DNA of 64,000 nucleotides from CAVTPU01 sp963736695. GTDB lineage: Bacteria > Actinomycetota > Actinomycetes > Mycobacteriales > Micromonosporaceae. Below, piece after piece: positions 1-9,259 of the stretch (positions are counted from its first letter, which is position 1; each line of letters starts with the position of its first letter). The notes under the pieces were generated by a model. It was given only the letters and a program-made list of their open reading frames with translations, ran no database searches and was not told where the DNA came from. The stretch is taken from assembly GCA_963736695.1 (NCBI GenBank), contig CAVTPU010000004.1, positions 3,245,100-3,309,099 on the forward strand, given 5' to 3'. Position numbers and translations under genes: made by a program.

Positions 1-3000
1 ACCGCGACCAGCCGCGAGGCCGAGGATCTCGCCTCCGCGCTGGGCGATCTCATTCCCACCTCCTCTGTCGCGGTCTATCCGTCGTGGGAGACATTGCCGC
101 ACGAACGGCTGTCGCCCCGCAGCGACACGGTCGGCCGGCGGCTCGCGGTGTTGCGCAGGCTCGCGCACCCCGGCGAGTCGGCGCCGATTCGCGTGGTGGT
201 CGCGCCGGTGCGGTCGGTCCTGCAACCACAGCTGCGAGGGCTGGGTGATCTGGAACCGGTGCGGCTGCGTCCAGGCGACACCGTGGAGCTCGACACCCTG
301 GTGCGCCGGCTGACCGACATCGCCTATGCCCGCACCGACCTGGTGACCAAGCGCGGTGAGTTCGCGGTGCGTGGCGGCATCGTCGACGTGTTTCCCCCGA
401 CCGAGGAGCACCCACTGCGGGTGGAGCTCTGGGGTGACGAGGTCGAGGAGATCCGCAGCTTCGCCGTCGCCGACCAACGAACCCTGGAGAAGCAAGACCT
501 GCTGTGGGCGCCGCCCTGCCGCGAGTTGCTGTTGACCGATTCAGTGCGCGCGAAGGCCCGCGCACTCGTCGCCGACCATCCGGAACTCGCTCCGATGCTG
601 GACAAGCTCGCCGAAGGCATTCCCGTGGAGGGCATGGAGTCACTCGCGCCGGCGTTGCTCGACGGCGCCGGTTCGATGGAACTGCTGCCACACTGCCTGC
701 CGGCCGGCACCGTGGTGCTGTTGTGCGATCCGGAACGCATTCGCACCCGCGCACACGACCTGGTGCGCACCAGCGAGGAGTTCCGCGAGGCGAGTTGGGC
801 GGCCGCCGCCTCAGGCGGGACGGCGCCGATCGACCTCGGCGCCGCGACTTTCGCGACAATGGCACAGGTCCGCGCGACCGCGATGGAGCTCGGTCAGTCG
901 TGGTGGTCGATAAGTCCATTCTCAACAGGCCAGCCGACGGCGACCGATCGCGGCGACGTCGGCGACGGATCCGAGGCGCCGGTCGCGGTGATCCACGATG
1001 ACGACGCCGACGTGGTGACAATCCCGGCGCAACCGGCGCCGGTCTATCACGGCGAGACCGACCGCGTCGTCGGCGACCTCGCGGGGTGGCTGCGCGATGG
1101 ATGGCGAACGGTGCTCGTCTTCGCCGGACCCGGGCTCGCCGAGCGCGCCGCCGAGGTGCTGCGCGGCGCCGACCTCGGCGTGCGCCGCGTTGACGGGCTC
1201 GCCGAAGCACCCGTACCCGGTGAGGTTCTTATCACCACGGGCGGCCTTGAGCACGGTTTCGTCGATGACGGGGCGAAGCTCGTGGTGCTCACCGGGGCCG
1301 ACATCAGCGGCGGGCGTGGTGCGTCCACAAAGGATATGCGTAAGCTGCCGAGCCGGCGCCGCAACACCATCGACCCGCTCGAGCTGCGCGCCGGCGACTT
1401 CGTCGTGCACGAACAACACGGCATCGGACGCTATGTGGAGATGGTCGCGCGCACCGTCAACGGCGCCGACCGCGAATATCTCGTCATCGAATACGCCGCG
1501 AGCAAACGCGGCCAACCCGGCGATCGGCTCTTCGTGCCGACCGACTCGCTCGACCAACTCTCCCGCTATGTCGGTGGGGAGAGCCCGCCTCTGCACAAGA
1601 TGGGCGGCGCCGACTGGCAAAAGGCGAAGACCCGTGCCCGCAAGGCGGTTCGCGAGATCGCCGCCCAGCTCCTTCAGCTCTATGCGGCGCGGCACCACTC
1701 CCAAGGTCACGCCTTCGCCCCCGACACCCCATGGCAACGCGAACTCGAAGACGCCTTTCCGTTCACCGAGACGGTCGACCAGCTCGCCGCGATCGAAGAG
1801 GTCAAGGCCGACATGGAGAAGCCGACCCCGATGGATCGCCTGATCTGTGGGGACGTCGGTTATGGCAAGACCGAGATCGCCGTACGGGCAGCCTTCAAAG
1901 CGGTGCAGGACGGCAAGCAGGTCGCGGTGCTGGTGCCGACCACGCTGCTCGCGCAACAACACTTCAACACGTTCACCGAGCGAATGAGCCAATTTCCGGT
2001 GCAGATTCGCCAGCTGTCCCGCTTTCAGACTCCGAAGGAGTCGGAGGAGACGCTGCGCCAGGCCAGCGAGGGGCGGGTCGACATCGTCATCGGCACCCAT
2101 CGGCTGCTGCAGAACTCCACCCGGTTCACCAGTCTGGGCCTCATCGTCGTCGATGAGGAACAGCGTTTCGGGGTGGAACACAAGGAGTTCCTCAAAAATC
2201 TGCGCACCCAGGTCGATGTGTTGACGATGTCGGCGACCCCGATCCCGCGCACCCTGGAGATGGCCATCACCGGCATTCGGGAGATGTCCACCATCGCCAC
2301 CCCGCCGGAGGAACGGCATCCGGTGCTCACCTATGTCGGGGCGCACGACGACCGTCAGGTCGCCGCCGCGATCCACCGCGAACTGTTGCGCGACGGGCAG
2401 GTCTTCTATCTGCACAACCGGGTCGAGTCGATCGACAAGACGGCCCGTCGACTGCGCGAACTCGTGCCTGAAGCCCGCGTCACTGTCGCACATGGACAGA
2501 TGGGTGAGGATGCGTTGGAGAAGGTGATGGTGGGCTTCTGGGAGAAGGAATTCGACGTGCTGGTGTGCACGACCATTGTGGAGTCCGGCATCGACATTCC
2601 CAACGCCAACACGCTCATCGTCGAGCGCGCCGACCTGTTGGGATTGGCGCAACTGCACCAGATTCGGGGTCGGGTGGGGCGGGGACGCGAGCGAGCGTAC
2701 GCCTATTTTCTCTATTCGCCGACCAAGCCGCTCACCGAGCACGCGCACGAGCGGCTCGCCACCATCGCCCAACACACCGAGCTCGGCGCCGGCATGTATG
2801 TCGCGATGAAAGACCTGGAGATTCGGGGCGCCGGCAATCTGCTCGGCGGTGAGCAGTCAGGCCACATCGAGGGCGTCGGATTCGACCTCTATGTGCGCAT
2901 GGTAGGCGAGGCGGTCCGTCAATATAAGGGCGAACAGCCGGAGGAACAGGTCGACGTCAAGGTGGACCTGCCGGTCGACGCGCATCTGCCGCTGTCCTAT

Positions 3001-3411
3001 ATCGGGGTGGAACGGTTGCGGCTCGAGATGTATCGCAAGATCGCCGAGGCGAAGACGCCGGAGCGGTTGGCCGAGATCGATGTCGAGATGCGCGACCGAT
3101 ATGGGCCTGCGCCCGAGGCCGTCACGAATCTCTTCGCCGTCGCGCGGCTGCGCATCACGGCCCGCGAATATGGGCTCAATGAGATCGTGTTGCAGGGCAA
3201 GCTCATCCGGTTCGGCGGCTTGAGCCTGCCCGACTCGAAGCAGATGCGGCTCAAGCGTTATCACCCGGACGCCATCTATAAGGCGGCGGCGGATCAGATC
3301 GCCGTTCCCCGGCCGATGACTCGCCGGGTCGGCGGCGAACCGGTGCGTGACGTCGCGTTGCTCGACTGGTGCGCCGAGCTGCTGCGCAACCTGCTGGCGC
3401 CCGCAAGCTAG
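1..3411 (+). CDS. mfd: Transcription-repair coupling factor Mfd (5' end missing)
   Basis: ATP-dependent translocase that removes RNA polymerase stalled at DNA lesions and recruits the UvrABC repair machinery. The reading frame is open from the first base of the window, so the gene begins upstream; 1136 residues are visible of a family that is usually about 1150-1200. The RNA-polymerase-interaction (CarD/TRCF-like) domain is seen around GDFVVHEQHGIGRY. The helicase core follows with Walker A GDVGYGKTE, the DEEQ box in VVDEEQRFGVEH, TMSATPIPRT and the arginine-finger motif QIRGRVGRGRERAY. A C-terminal TRCF domain follows. It is followed by a short gap and a convergent gene. Identification is secure; only the N-terminal residues are missing. 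Confidence 0.97.
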   Translation, partial: TATSREAEDLASALGDLIPTSSVAVYPSWETLPHERLSPRSDTVGRRLAVLRRLAHPGESAPIRVVVAPVRSVLQPQLRGLGDLEPVRLRPGDTVELDTLVRRLTDIAYARTDLVTKRGEFAVRGGIVDVFPPTEEHPLRVELWGDEVEEIRSFAVADQRTLEKQDLLWAPPCRELLLTDSVRAKARALVADHPELAPMLDKLAEGIPVEGMESLAPALLDGAGSMELLPHCLPAGTVVLLCDPERIRTRAHDLVRTSEEFREASWAAAASGGTAPIDLGAATFATMAQVRATAMELGQSWWSISPFSTGQPTATDRGDVGDGSEAPVAVIHDDDADVVTIPAQPAPVYHGETDRVVGDLAGWLRDGWRTVLVFAGPGLAERAAEVLRGADLGVRRVDGLAEAPVPGEVLITTGGLEHGFVDDGAKLVVLTGADISGGRGASTKDMRKLPSRRRNTIDPLELRAGDFVVHEQHGIGRYVEMVARTVNGADREYLVIEYAASKRGQPGDRLFVPTDSLDQLSRYVGGESPPLHKMGGADWQKAKTRARKAVREIAAQLLQLYAARHHSQGHAFAPDTPWQRELEDAFPFTETVDQLAAIEEVKADMEKPTPMDRLICGDVGYGKTEIAVRAAFKAVQDGKQVAVLVPTTLLAQQHFNTFTERMSQFPVQIRQLSRFQTPKESEETLRQASEGRVDIVIGTHRLLQNSTRFTSLGLIVVDEEQRFGVEHKEFLKNLRTQVDVLTMSATPIPRTLEMAITGIREMSTIATPPEERHPVLTYVGAHDDRQVAAAIHRELLRDGQVFYLHNRVESIDKTARRLRELVPEARVTVAHGQMGEDALEKVMVGFWEKEFDVLVCTTIVESGIDIPNANTLIVERADLLGLAQLHQIRGRVGRGRERAYAYFLYSPTKPLTEHAHERLATIAQHTELGAGMYVAMKDLEIRGAGNLLGGEQSGHIEGVGFDLYVRMVGEAVRQYKGEQPEEQVDVKVDLPVDAHLPLSYIGVERLRLEMYRKIAEAKTPERLAEIDVEMRDRYGPAPEAVTNLFAVARLRITAREYGLNEIVLQGKLIRFGGLSLPDSKQMRLKRYHPDAIYKAAADQIAVPRPMTRRVGGEPVRDVALLDWCAELLRNLLAPAS

Positions 3412-3481
3412 CTTGTCCCACGCGATCACTTTGCCGCGCAGACCACTTTGCTGCGGCGGGCGGCGGAGGGCAGGCGACGGG

Positions 3482-3988
3482 TCAGAGGTGAAGCAGCATG
3501 CGGGTGTTGCCGAGGGTGTTGGGCTTAACCCGTTCCAGATCGAGAAACTCCGCGACACCCTCGTCATAGGAGCGCAGCAGCTCCTCGAAGACGCCTGGCC
3601 GCACCGGCGTACCGTTGATCGCGGTGAAGCCGAACGAGGCGAAGAACGCCGTCTCGAAGGTGAGCACGAAGACCCGCCGCACGCCGAGCTCACGAGCCGC
3701 GTCGAGCAGCGCGGCGACGATCCGCCGACCGATCCGTTGACCGCGGCAGTCGGCGTCGACGGCGACCGTGCGCACCTCGGCGAGGTCCTCCCACATGACG
3801 TGCAGCGCGCCGCAACCGACGACGGCACCGTCCGATTCCCGGGCCGCGACCCAGAATTCCTGTACGTCCTCATAGAGCGCGACCGTGGCTTTGGCCAAGA
3901 GTCGCCGGTCGGCGGCATATGCGGAGACGAGCCGCTGGATGCCGGGCACGTCGCCGGTTCGGGCCCGGCGGACCACGAGAGAGGTCAT
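3482..3988 (-). CDS. argA: Amino-acid N-acetyltransferase (GNAT, ArgA-like)
   Basis: GNAT-fold acetyltransferase of 168 residues, probably the short actinobacterial N-acetylglutamate synthase that starts arginine biosynthesis. It resembles, from memory, the M. tuberculosis Rv2747 type: VRRARTGDVPGIQ at the start, QEFWVAARE, VVGCGALHVMWEDLAEVRTVAVD, the acetyl-CoA loop RGQRIGRRIV, FVLTFETAFFASFGF, and the C-terminal EFLDLERVKPNTLGNTRMLL. The ATG at 3988 was chosen because the conserved domain begins there and it overlaps the end of the upstream DUF501 gene by four bases, suggesting translational coupling. The longer upstream reading frame is arginine/proline-rich and looks non-coding. It is the last gene of the leftward mazG-eno group. 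Confidence 0.85.
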   Translation of the reverse strand: MTSLVVRRARTGDVPGIQRLVSAYAADRRLLAKATVALYEDVQEFWVAARESDGAVVGCGALHVMWEDLAEVRTVAVDADCRGQRIGRRIVAALLDAARELGVRRVFVLTFETAFFASFGFTAINGTPVRPGVFEELLRSYDEGVAEFLDLERVKPNTLGNTRMLLHL

Positions 3989-4533
3989 GAAACCGGAGGC
4001 GACACACAGGGGCCGGCCGCCCACCATTCGCCGACGAGTTCCCGGGTCTCGTCGCCGAACGGGTTGCCTCCGGGGCCTTCGGCGAGCGACTGCGCGAGGT
4101 GCACGTGCAGGCACTTCACCCGGTCGGGCATGCCGCCGGCGGAGACGCCGGCGATCTCGGCGACCTCGCCGATCGTCGACCTGCGGGCCAGATAACGTTC
4201 GTGGGCCTCGCGATAGCGCGCGGCCAGCTCGGGGTCGGTGCGCAGCCGTTCATTCATGTCGCGCATGAGCCCGGCCGACTCCAGCGTGCTCACCGCCCCG
4301 GCCGCTCGGGGACAGGTCAGGTAGTAGAGGGTCGGAAATGGTGTGCCGTCGGCGAGCCGGGGGGTGGTCTCCACCACGTCGGGCAGTCCGCACGGGCATC
4401 GGTGCGCGATCGCCCGGGTGCCGCGCGGTGCGCGGCCGAGCTGGGCGGCGACGGTCGCGAGGTCGGCCGCGTCGACTGCGACCGCGCCGCCTGCGCCGAC
4501 CTCGGCGGCGTCGGGCTGGTCGGCGGTGGTCAC
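3985..4533 (-). CDS. DUF501 family protein
   Basis: Protein of 182 residues of the DUF501 family, a conserved actinobacterial protein of unknown biochemical function that usually lies beside enolase and the FtsB-like division gene. Recognisable stretches are AHRCPCGLPDVVETTPRL, TPFPTLYYLTCPRA and GMPDRVKCLHVHLAQSLA; the conserved Cys and His residues (HRCPCG, LTCP, CLHVH) suggest a metal site, which is inference. The GTG at 4533 overlaps the stop of the upstream ftsB-like gene by four bases and was preferred to a longer start inside that gene. In many actinobacteria ppx/gppA follows directly; here ppx lies elsewhere in the window and is transcribed the other way. Confidence 0.85.
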   Translation of the reverse strand: MTTADQPDAAEVGAGGAVAVDAADLATVAAQLGRAPRGTRAIAHRCPCGLPDVVETTPRLADGTPFPTLYYLTCPRAAGAVSTLESAGLMRDMNERLRTDPELAARYREAHERYLARRSTIGEVAEIAGVSAGGMPDRVKCLHVHLAQSLAEGPGGNPFGDETRELVGEWWAAGPCVSPPVS

Positions 4534-5096
4534 GGCAGATTCGGGTGGTCGAGGGCGTTCACGTTGCTCCAGACCTGGTCGAGCCACGAGCTCGTGGTGG
4601 CGTGGGGCTGGTTTCCCGGCGCGGCGCCGGACTCGTCGCCGACGACATAGACTCTTTCGCCGGCCCGCACATAGTGCAGCCGGCGGCGGGCCTGAGCGGT
4701 CACGTATTCGTCGTCATCCCACCGGCTGAGCTGTTCGGTCAGTTCGGTGATGCGTCTCTGCTGCGCCTGCTGTGCCGCGACCATCTGGTCGATCTGCGAC
4801 TCCTGGTCGAGATAGACCCGCACCGGATAGGCGTAGGCGAGGACGAGCGCGACAAACAGCAGCCCGAGTGCCGCGGCACGGCCAGAGCGGCGGCCCGGAG
4901 ACCGAGGGGCACGCATTCGGCGGGCCGGACCGGCCGCCCGTCGCAGGACGGACGGCCGGATCTCGGTGGGTTCGCTGCGGTCGGGGCCCCGGGTGCCGTT
5001 GGTGCGTTGCCGAGCCACCCGTGGGCCGATTGAGGGGGACCGGCGCGGGCCTCGGCGGGCGGGTCCCTGCCCACTCGGCATGCGTCGGGGAGTCAT
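4530..5096 (-). CDS. FtsB/DivIC-like septum formation initiator
   Basis: Bitopic membrane protein of 188 residues. A long basic, proline- and arginine-rich cytoplasmic N-terminus (about 80 residues) is followed by one transmembrane segment (AAALGLLFVALVLAYAYPV), a short coiled-coil region (QESQIDQMVAAQQAQQRRITELTEQL) and a small C-terminal domain with the family motif WDDDEYVTAQARRRLHYV. This is the actinobacterial version of FtsB/DivIC, which joins FtsL and FtsQ in the divisome. The ATG at 5096 has GAGG six bases upstream. It lies between enolase (50 bases upstream) and DUF501 (four-base overlap), the standard actinobacterial order. Confidence 0.85.
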   Translation of the reverse strand: MTPRRMPSGQGPARRGPRRSPSIGPRVARQRTNGTRGPDRSEPTEIRPSVLRRAAGPARRMRAPRSPGRRSGRAAALGLLFVALVLAYAYPVRVYLDQESQIDQMVAAQQAQQRRITELTEQLSRWDDDEYVTAQARRRLHYVRAGERVYVVGDESGAAPGNQPHATTSSWLDQVWSNVNALDHPNLP

Positions 5097-5146
5097 TCTC
5101 AACCTCAATCTTCACGTGGTTCGTGTGTGTGAGATGCGGTCGCGTC

Positions 5147-6430
5147 TCAGTCCTGGCGATAGCGGGGGAACGCGCCGGCCCCAGCGTAGCGTGCCGCGTC
5201 GTCGAGTTCCTCTTCGATGCGCAGCAGCTGGTTATATTTGGCGACCCGCTCGGATCGTGCCGGGGCTCCGGTCTTGATCTGTCCGCAGCCGGTGGCGACG
5301 GCGAGGTCGGCGATGGTGGTGTCTTCGGTCTCGCCGGAGCGGTGGCTCATCATGCAGCGATATCCGTTGCGGTGGGCCAAGTCCACCGCGTCGAAGGTCT
5401 CCGTGAGTGAACCGATCTGGTTCACCTTCACCAGCACCGCGTTGGCCGACCCCTCGCTGATGCCGCGGGCGATGCGCTGTGGGTTGGTGACGAACAGGTC
5501 GTCGCCGACGATCTGAATGGCCCCACCGAGTTCGGCGGTGAGGGCGTTCCAGCCGGCCCAGTCGTCTTCGGAGAGCGGGTCTTCGATCGAGACGATCGGA
5601 TAGGCGTCGACGAGGCCCCGATAGTAGGCGATCATTTCGGCCGCCGACTTCGTGGCGCCTTCGAACTGGTAGCCGCCGTCGGAGTGGAACTCGGTGGCGG
5701 CGACGTCGAGGGCGAGCACGATGTCGGTTCCGAGGGCATATCCGGCCGCCTGCACCGCTTCGCCGATGAGATCGAGCGCGGCGGCGTTGGCGGGCAGGCT
5801 GGGAGCGAAGCCGCCCTCGTCGCCGAGGCCGGTGGCGAGGCCCTTCTTTTTGAGCACGCTCTTGAGCGCGTGATAGACCTCCGCACCGCAGCGCAGCGCC
5901 TCGCGGAAGGACGGCGCCCCGATCGGCGCGATCATGAACTCCTGAATGTCCACGTTGGAGTCGGCGTGGGCGCCGCCGTTGAGGATGTTCAGCATCGGCA
6001 CCGGCAGCAGGTGCGCGTTGGGGCCGCCGAGATAGCGGAACAGGCTCAGTTCCGCCGAGGCGGCCGCCGCCTTCGCCACCGCCAGCGACACGCCGAGGAT
6101 CGCGTTGGCGCCGAGGCTGGACTTGTCGGGTGTGCCGTCGAGGTCGAGCATCTTCTGGTCGATGAGGCGTTGCTCGCTGGCCTCATAGCCGATGAGCTCA
6201 TCGACGATGCGGTCGGCGATGTTCGCGACCGCGGTCTCGACTCCCTTGCCCTGATATCGCTTGGGTTCGCCGTCGCGCAGTTCCAGCGCTTCGAAAGCTC
6301 CGGTGGATGCTCCGGAGGGCACCGCCGCGCGGGCGATCGTGCCGTCGTCGAGACCGATCTCGACCTCGACGGTCGGGTTGCCCCTCGAGTCGAGAATCTC
6401 TCGGGCGATGATTCCCTCAATGGTGGCCAT
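5147..6430 (-). CDS. eno: Enolase (phosphopyruvate hydratase)
   Basis: Converts 2-phosphoglycerate to phosphoenolpyruvate in glycolysis. The 427-residue protein has the normal length and the family signatures: REILDSRGNPTVEVE at the start, the mobile loop PSGASTGAFEALELRDG, GDEGGFAP, SIEDPLSEDDWAGW, the DDLFVTN metal-ligand region, and the C-terminal VKVNQIGSLTET and MSHRSGETEDTTIADLAV. It is transcribed leftward, downstream of mazG (56-base gap). By my count 10 of its 13 tyrosines are encoded by TAT, which is odd for a highly expressed gene in a high-GC genome. Confidence 0.99.
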   Translation of the reverse strand: MATIEGIIAREILDSRGNPTVEVEIGLDDGTIARAAVPSGASTGAFEALELRDGEPKRYQGKGVETAVANIADRIVDELIGYEASEQRLIDQKMLDLDGTPDKSSLGANAILGVSLAVAKAAAASAELSLFRYLGGPNAHLLPVPMLNILNGGAHADSNVDIQEFMIAPIGAPSFREALRCGAEVYHALKSVLKKKGLATGLGDEGGFAPSLPANAAALDLIGEAVQAAGYALGTDIVLALDVAATEFHSDGGYQFEGATKSAAEMIAYYRGLVDAYPIVSIEDPLSEDDWAGWNALTAELGGAIQIVGDDLFVTNPQRIARGISEGSANAVLVKVNQIGSLTETFDAVDLAHRNGYRCMMSHRSGETEDTTIADLAVATGCGQIKTGAPARSERVAKYNQLLRIEEELDDAARYAGAGAFPRYRQD

Positions 6431-6486
6431 CGTGGTGTCGCTCCTTGCGTGATGAGTCGTGCTGGGTATCGCTGGCGTCGTGGTGA

Positions 6487-7470
6487 TTATCCTGCCTCGA
6501 CGCCGCGCACGGTGGCGGCATAGGCGAGTGCGACCCGCCGCAGCGCGGCCTCGGCGTTGAGGCCGCGCTCGTGCCCGGCGGCGACGAGCGCGAGCAGGGT
6601 AGCGCCCAGCGTGGCGTCGTCGACCACCGCGCGGTCGATGAGGTCCGAGACGTCGGTGGCTGGTGGTTCGGGCAGCACGGCGTCGGCTCGGCGTACCCGG
6701 GAAATGATCTTTTCGGCGAGTGCCAGCGCGGGCTGACCGAGCGCGATTCCGTCCATGATGGACATGCGGCCTTTCTCAACCCGTTTGATGCGCTCCCAGT
6801 TTTCGGTGATCTCGTCGACCCCGCTCACCTCGACGCCGGCGAAGACGTGCGGGTTGCGCCGCACTAGTTTGTCGGTCAGTTCCGTTGCGAGGTCATCGAT
6901 GGTCCACCCGCCGTCGGTCTCCTGCGCGAGTCGGGCGTGCAGCACCACTTGGAGAAGCACATCGCCGAGCTCCTCGCGCAGCGCATCGAGGTCGTGGGCG
7001 TCGATCGCGTCGATCGCCTCATAGGACTCTTCCAGCAGATAGCGGGCAAGCGTCTGGTGAGTCTGCTGACGTTTCCACTCGTCGCCGCCCGGCGAGACCA
7101 TCCGGTCCATGACCGCGACCACCTCGAGAAGGCGCGTGCCGGGCGGGTCCCACGAACCGTGGCAGACCTCGAGGGTCACACCACGCGATCGTGCGGCGGC
7201 GAGCAGTGCCGAAACCTCGTCGGGGTCGGTGAGCCGCACGGCGACCTGCGCGTCGGTGAGATCGAGCAGGCGCGCCAACCCGGCGGAGTCGGCGCTCACC
7301 GCGGGTTCGAGAGCGACAACGACCCCCGCCTCGCCCAAGGCGGTGACCGTCGCGCTCGGCGCCGCGGCGAAGACCCCATGAGTACGCGCGAGTCGCCACG
7401 CGGCATCGGTGAGCAGCCCGGCCGGCAGGTGCGCCGAGGTCACGAGCGCGACGACTCGGCGGGTCCCCAT
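6487..7470 (-). CDS. mazG: Nucleoside triphosphate pyrophosphohydrolase MazG
   Basis: All-alpha NTP pyrophosphohydrolase that cleaves NTPs to NMP and pyrophosphate, a house-cleaning role. The 327-residue protein has an N-terminal Rossmann-like tetrapyrrole-methylase-type remnant (VVALVTSAHLPAGLL; about 110 residues). The MazG domain follows with the metal-binding helices EESYEAIDAI and REELGDVLLQVVLHARLAQE, then the second helix pair near RRNPHVFAGVEV and ENWERIKRVEKGR. This two-part form is typical of actinobacterial MazG proteins that precede eno. It is the upstream member of the leftward mazG-eno-ftsB group. Confidence 0.93.
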   Translation of the reverse strand: MGTRRVVALVTSAHLPAGLLTDAAWRLARTHGVFAAAPSATVTALGEAGVVVALEPAVSADSAGLARLLDLTDAQVAVRLTDPDEVSALLAAARSRGVTLEVCHGSWDPPGTRLLEVVAVMDRMVSPGGDEWKRQQTHQTLARYLLEESYEAIDAIDAHDLDALREELGDVLLQVVLHARLAQETDGGWTIDDLATELTDKLVRRNPHVFAGVEVSGVDEITENWERIKRVEKGRMSIMDGIALGQPALALAEKIISRVRRADAVLPEPPATDVSDLIDRAVVDDATLGATLLALVAAGHERGLNAEAALRRVALAYAATVRGVEAG

Positions 7471-7508
7471 GTCACACCACGATCTGCGCAGTCACCACGG
7501 TGTCGGCG

Positions 7509-8210
7509 TCAGCCCGCGTCGCTCGCGACACCCGCGCCCGGCTGGCCGAGGGTCATCGCGACGAGGGTCGCCCCCTGAGGGGCGAACAACGCGAAGTCGA
7601 CCGGGCGATAGCGGGGGTTCATCGTCACGTGTTCGCGTTCCATGAGCCCCACCACGGTGGTGCGCAACGCGAGGGCGTTGCTCACGCCGGGGTCGGCGGC
7701 GATGCGGTCCTTGAGATCGGCGAACGACGAATCTTCCGGCACCAGTTTGCCGGCGACGGCACGGTCGAAGACGTCACGCAGTTGCGCCTCGGTCGGTGCG
7801 GGCCCGTCGGCTGGCACCGGGATCGAGCTGAGGCAGGCATAGACCCGGGCCCGGGCCTGCGCGTAGTCGGAGTTGGCGGGCACCGCCTCGGCCTGCTTGA
7901 CCGTCTCAGCGGTGATCGGTTGCGCGTCGGGCTGTTTCTGCGATGGCGCGTGCGTGCAGACCACGTCGAGAACCAGGGTCGCCACGACCTCGGTGCGGGT
8001 TGGTGCGTGGGTGCCGGGCTCGGCGGCCACCGCTGCGGTGACGTTGGTCACGACGGTGTCGACCTGAGCCTCGGTCACCGTGCGGTCACCGACATAGGCG
8101 GCGACTGTGGGGGCGGACCGGCAACCGGCGAGGGCGAGACCGCCCACCCCGACCACGACGGCGACCAGGACACGCAGACGCTGGAGACGACGAGACCGCA
8201 TGACCGTCAC
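7509..8210 (-). CDS. SurA N-domain-like lipoprotein
   Basis: Secreted lipoprotein of 233 residues. It has a basic n-region (RSRRLQRLR), a hydrophobic segment and a lipobox LALAGC. The mature part begins SAPTVAAYVGDRTVTEAQVD, the usual opening of SurA/PpiC-type chaperones, and continues as a helical SurA_N-like domain. No complete parvulin (PpiC) catalytic domain is visible, so a chaperone-like role outside the membrane is inferred, not enzyme activity. Two starts are possible: GTG at 8210 (GGAAG upstream) and ATG at 8201; the longer was kept. It is divergent from ppx, and about 40 bases separate it from mazG downstream. Confidence 0.75.
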   Translation of the reverse strand: MTVMRSRRLQRLRVLVAVVVGVGGLALAGCRSAPTVAAYVGDRTVTEAQVDTVVTNVTAAVAAEPGTHAPTRTEVVATLVLDVVCTHAPSQKQPDAQPITAETVKQAEAVPANSDYAQARARVYACLSSIPVPADGPAPTEAQLRDVFDRAVAGKLVPEDSSFADLKDRIAADPGVSNALALRTTVVGLMEREHVTMNPRYRPVDFALFAPQGATLVAMTLGQPGAGVASDAG

Positions 8211-8266
8211 TGTCTCACTTCCGACCGGTCCGGCGGGAGCCGGGGTGGGCAGTCGCGCGGATTAGA

Positions 8267-9259
8267 GTGACTCCCGTGGCGCACAGCGGCGAGGCATCCC
8301 AGACAAGACCGTCGGGGCAGGCTGATCATCAACGGCCCCGGCGGGTCGCGGCGATCGACTGCGGCACCAATTCGCTGCGGCTGCTCATCGCTGAGGTGCC
8401 CGTGGCCGCCGGTGAGCCGCTCGTCGATGTGGTGCGACAGATGCGCATTGTCCGGCTCGGGTCGGGCGTCGACCGCACGGGACGACTCGCTCCGGAGGCG
8501 ATCGAGCGCACCCGGGTGGCACTGGCGGATTATGCGCACCAGATCGCCGACGCCGGTGTCGACCAGGTCCGCATGGTGGCGACCAGTGCGACCCGGGACG
8601 CGGGCAACGCCGTCGACTTTCGCGACATGGTCGTCGCCACGCTCGGCGTGGCGCCCGAGGTGATCGCCGGCGAGGAGGAGGCCGCGCTCTCCTTCGCCGG
8701 CGCCGTGGCGGGACTTCCCGCCGGCACGGCGGCGCCCTTTCTCGTCGTGGATATCGGCGGCGGGTCCACCGAGTTCGTGGTCGGTGACGGCGCGGTGCGC
8801 GACGCGATGAGCGTCGACATCGGCTGCGTCCGCATGACCGAGCGGCACCTGCACGACGATCCGCCCACTCGGGAACAGGTCGCGGCGGCGCGGGCCGACA
8901 TCACCGAGGCCGTCGACCGAGCCTTGGGCGCGGTGGGTGGGGCCGATGCCCACACGCTCATCGGGCTCGCCGGATCGGTGACGACGGTGACCGCGCTCGC
9001 TCTCGGCCTCGATGCCTATCAGCCCGAACGCATTCACCACGCCCGGGTCACCCGGGCGCGGGTGGCGGAGGTGACCGACCGTCTGCTCGCGCAGAGTCGG
9101 GACGCCCGGTTGGAGTCACCCGTGATGCATCCGGGGCGGGCGGACGTCATCGGCGCCGGCGCGTTGATCCTGTCGACCATCATGGACCGAGCGGGCCTCG
9201 AGGTTGTCGTGGCGAGCGAACGCGACATTCTCGACGGCATCGCCGCCAGCATCCGCTGA
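8267..9259 (+). CDS. ppx: Exopolyphosphatase / guanosine pentaphosphate phosphohydrolase (Ppx/GppA)
   Basis: Member of the sugar kinase/Hsp70 actin-like superfamily that hydrolyses polyphosphate or pppGpp. Of the 330 residues, the first ~25 are a variable leader; then phosphate-1 motif AAIDCGTNSLRLLIAE, GVDRTGRLAPEAIERT, TSATRDAGNA, catalytic GEEEAALSFAGAV and phosphate-2 DIGGGSTEFVVG follow. The short, single-domain actinobacterial form fits. GTG starts at 8267 and 8276 are both possible. It is divergent from the SurA-like lipoprotein gene with 56 bases between them that must hold both promoters. Confidence 0.92.
   Translation: MTPVAHSGEASQTRPSGQADHQRPRRVAAIDCGTNSLRLLIAEVPVAAGEPLVDVVRQMRIVRLGSGVDRTGRLAPEAIERTRVALADYAHQIADAGVDQVRMVATSATRDAGNAVDFRDMVVATLGVAPEVIAGEEEAALSFAGAVAGLPAGTAAPFLVVDIGGGSTEFVVGDGAVRDAMSVDIGCVRMTERHLHDDPPTREQVAAARADITEAVDRALGAVGGADAHTLIGLAGSVTTVTALALGLDAYQPERIHHARVTRARVAEVTDRLLAQSRDARLESPVMHPGRADVIGAGALILSTIMDRAGLEVVVASERDILDGIAASIR

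Noticed and set aside
922..2775. 617-residue open frame on the minus strand
   Set aside because: It is antisense to mfd in the frame expected to stay open in high-GC DNA; composition is low-complexity, and no domain or ribosome site is seen.
3412..3481. Hairpin between mfd and the acetyltransferase gene
   Set aside because: CCGCGCAG/CTGCGGCGG can pair only with a bulge, and a direct repeat of CACTTTGC confuses the picture; too weak to call a terminator.
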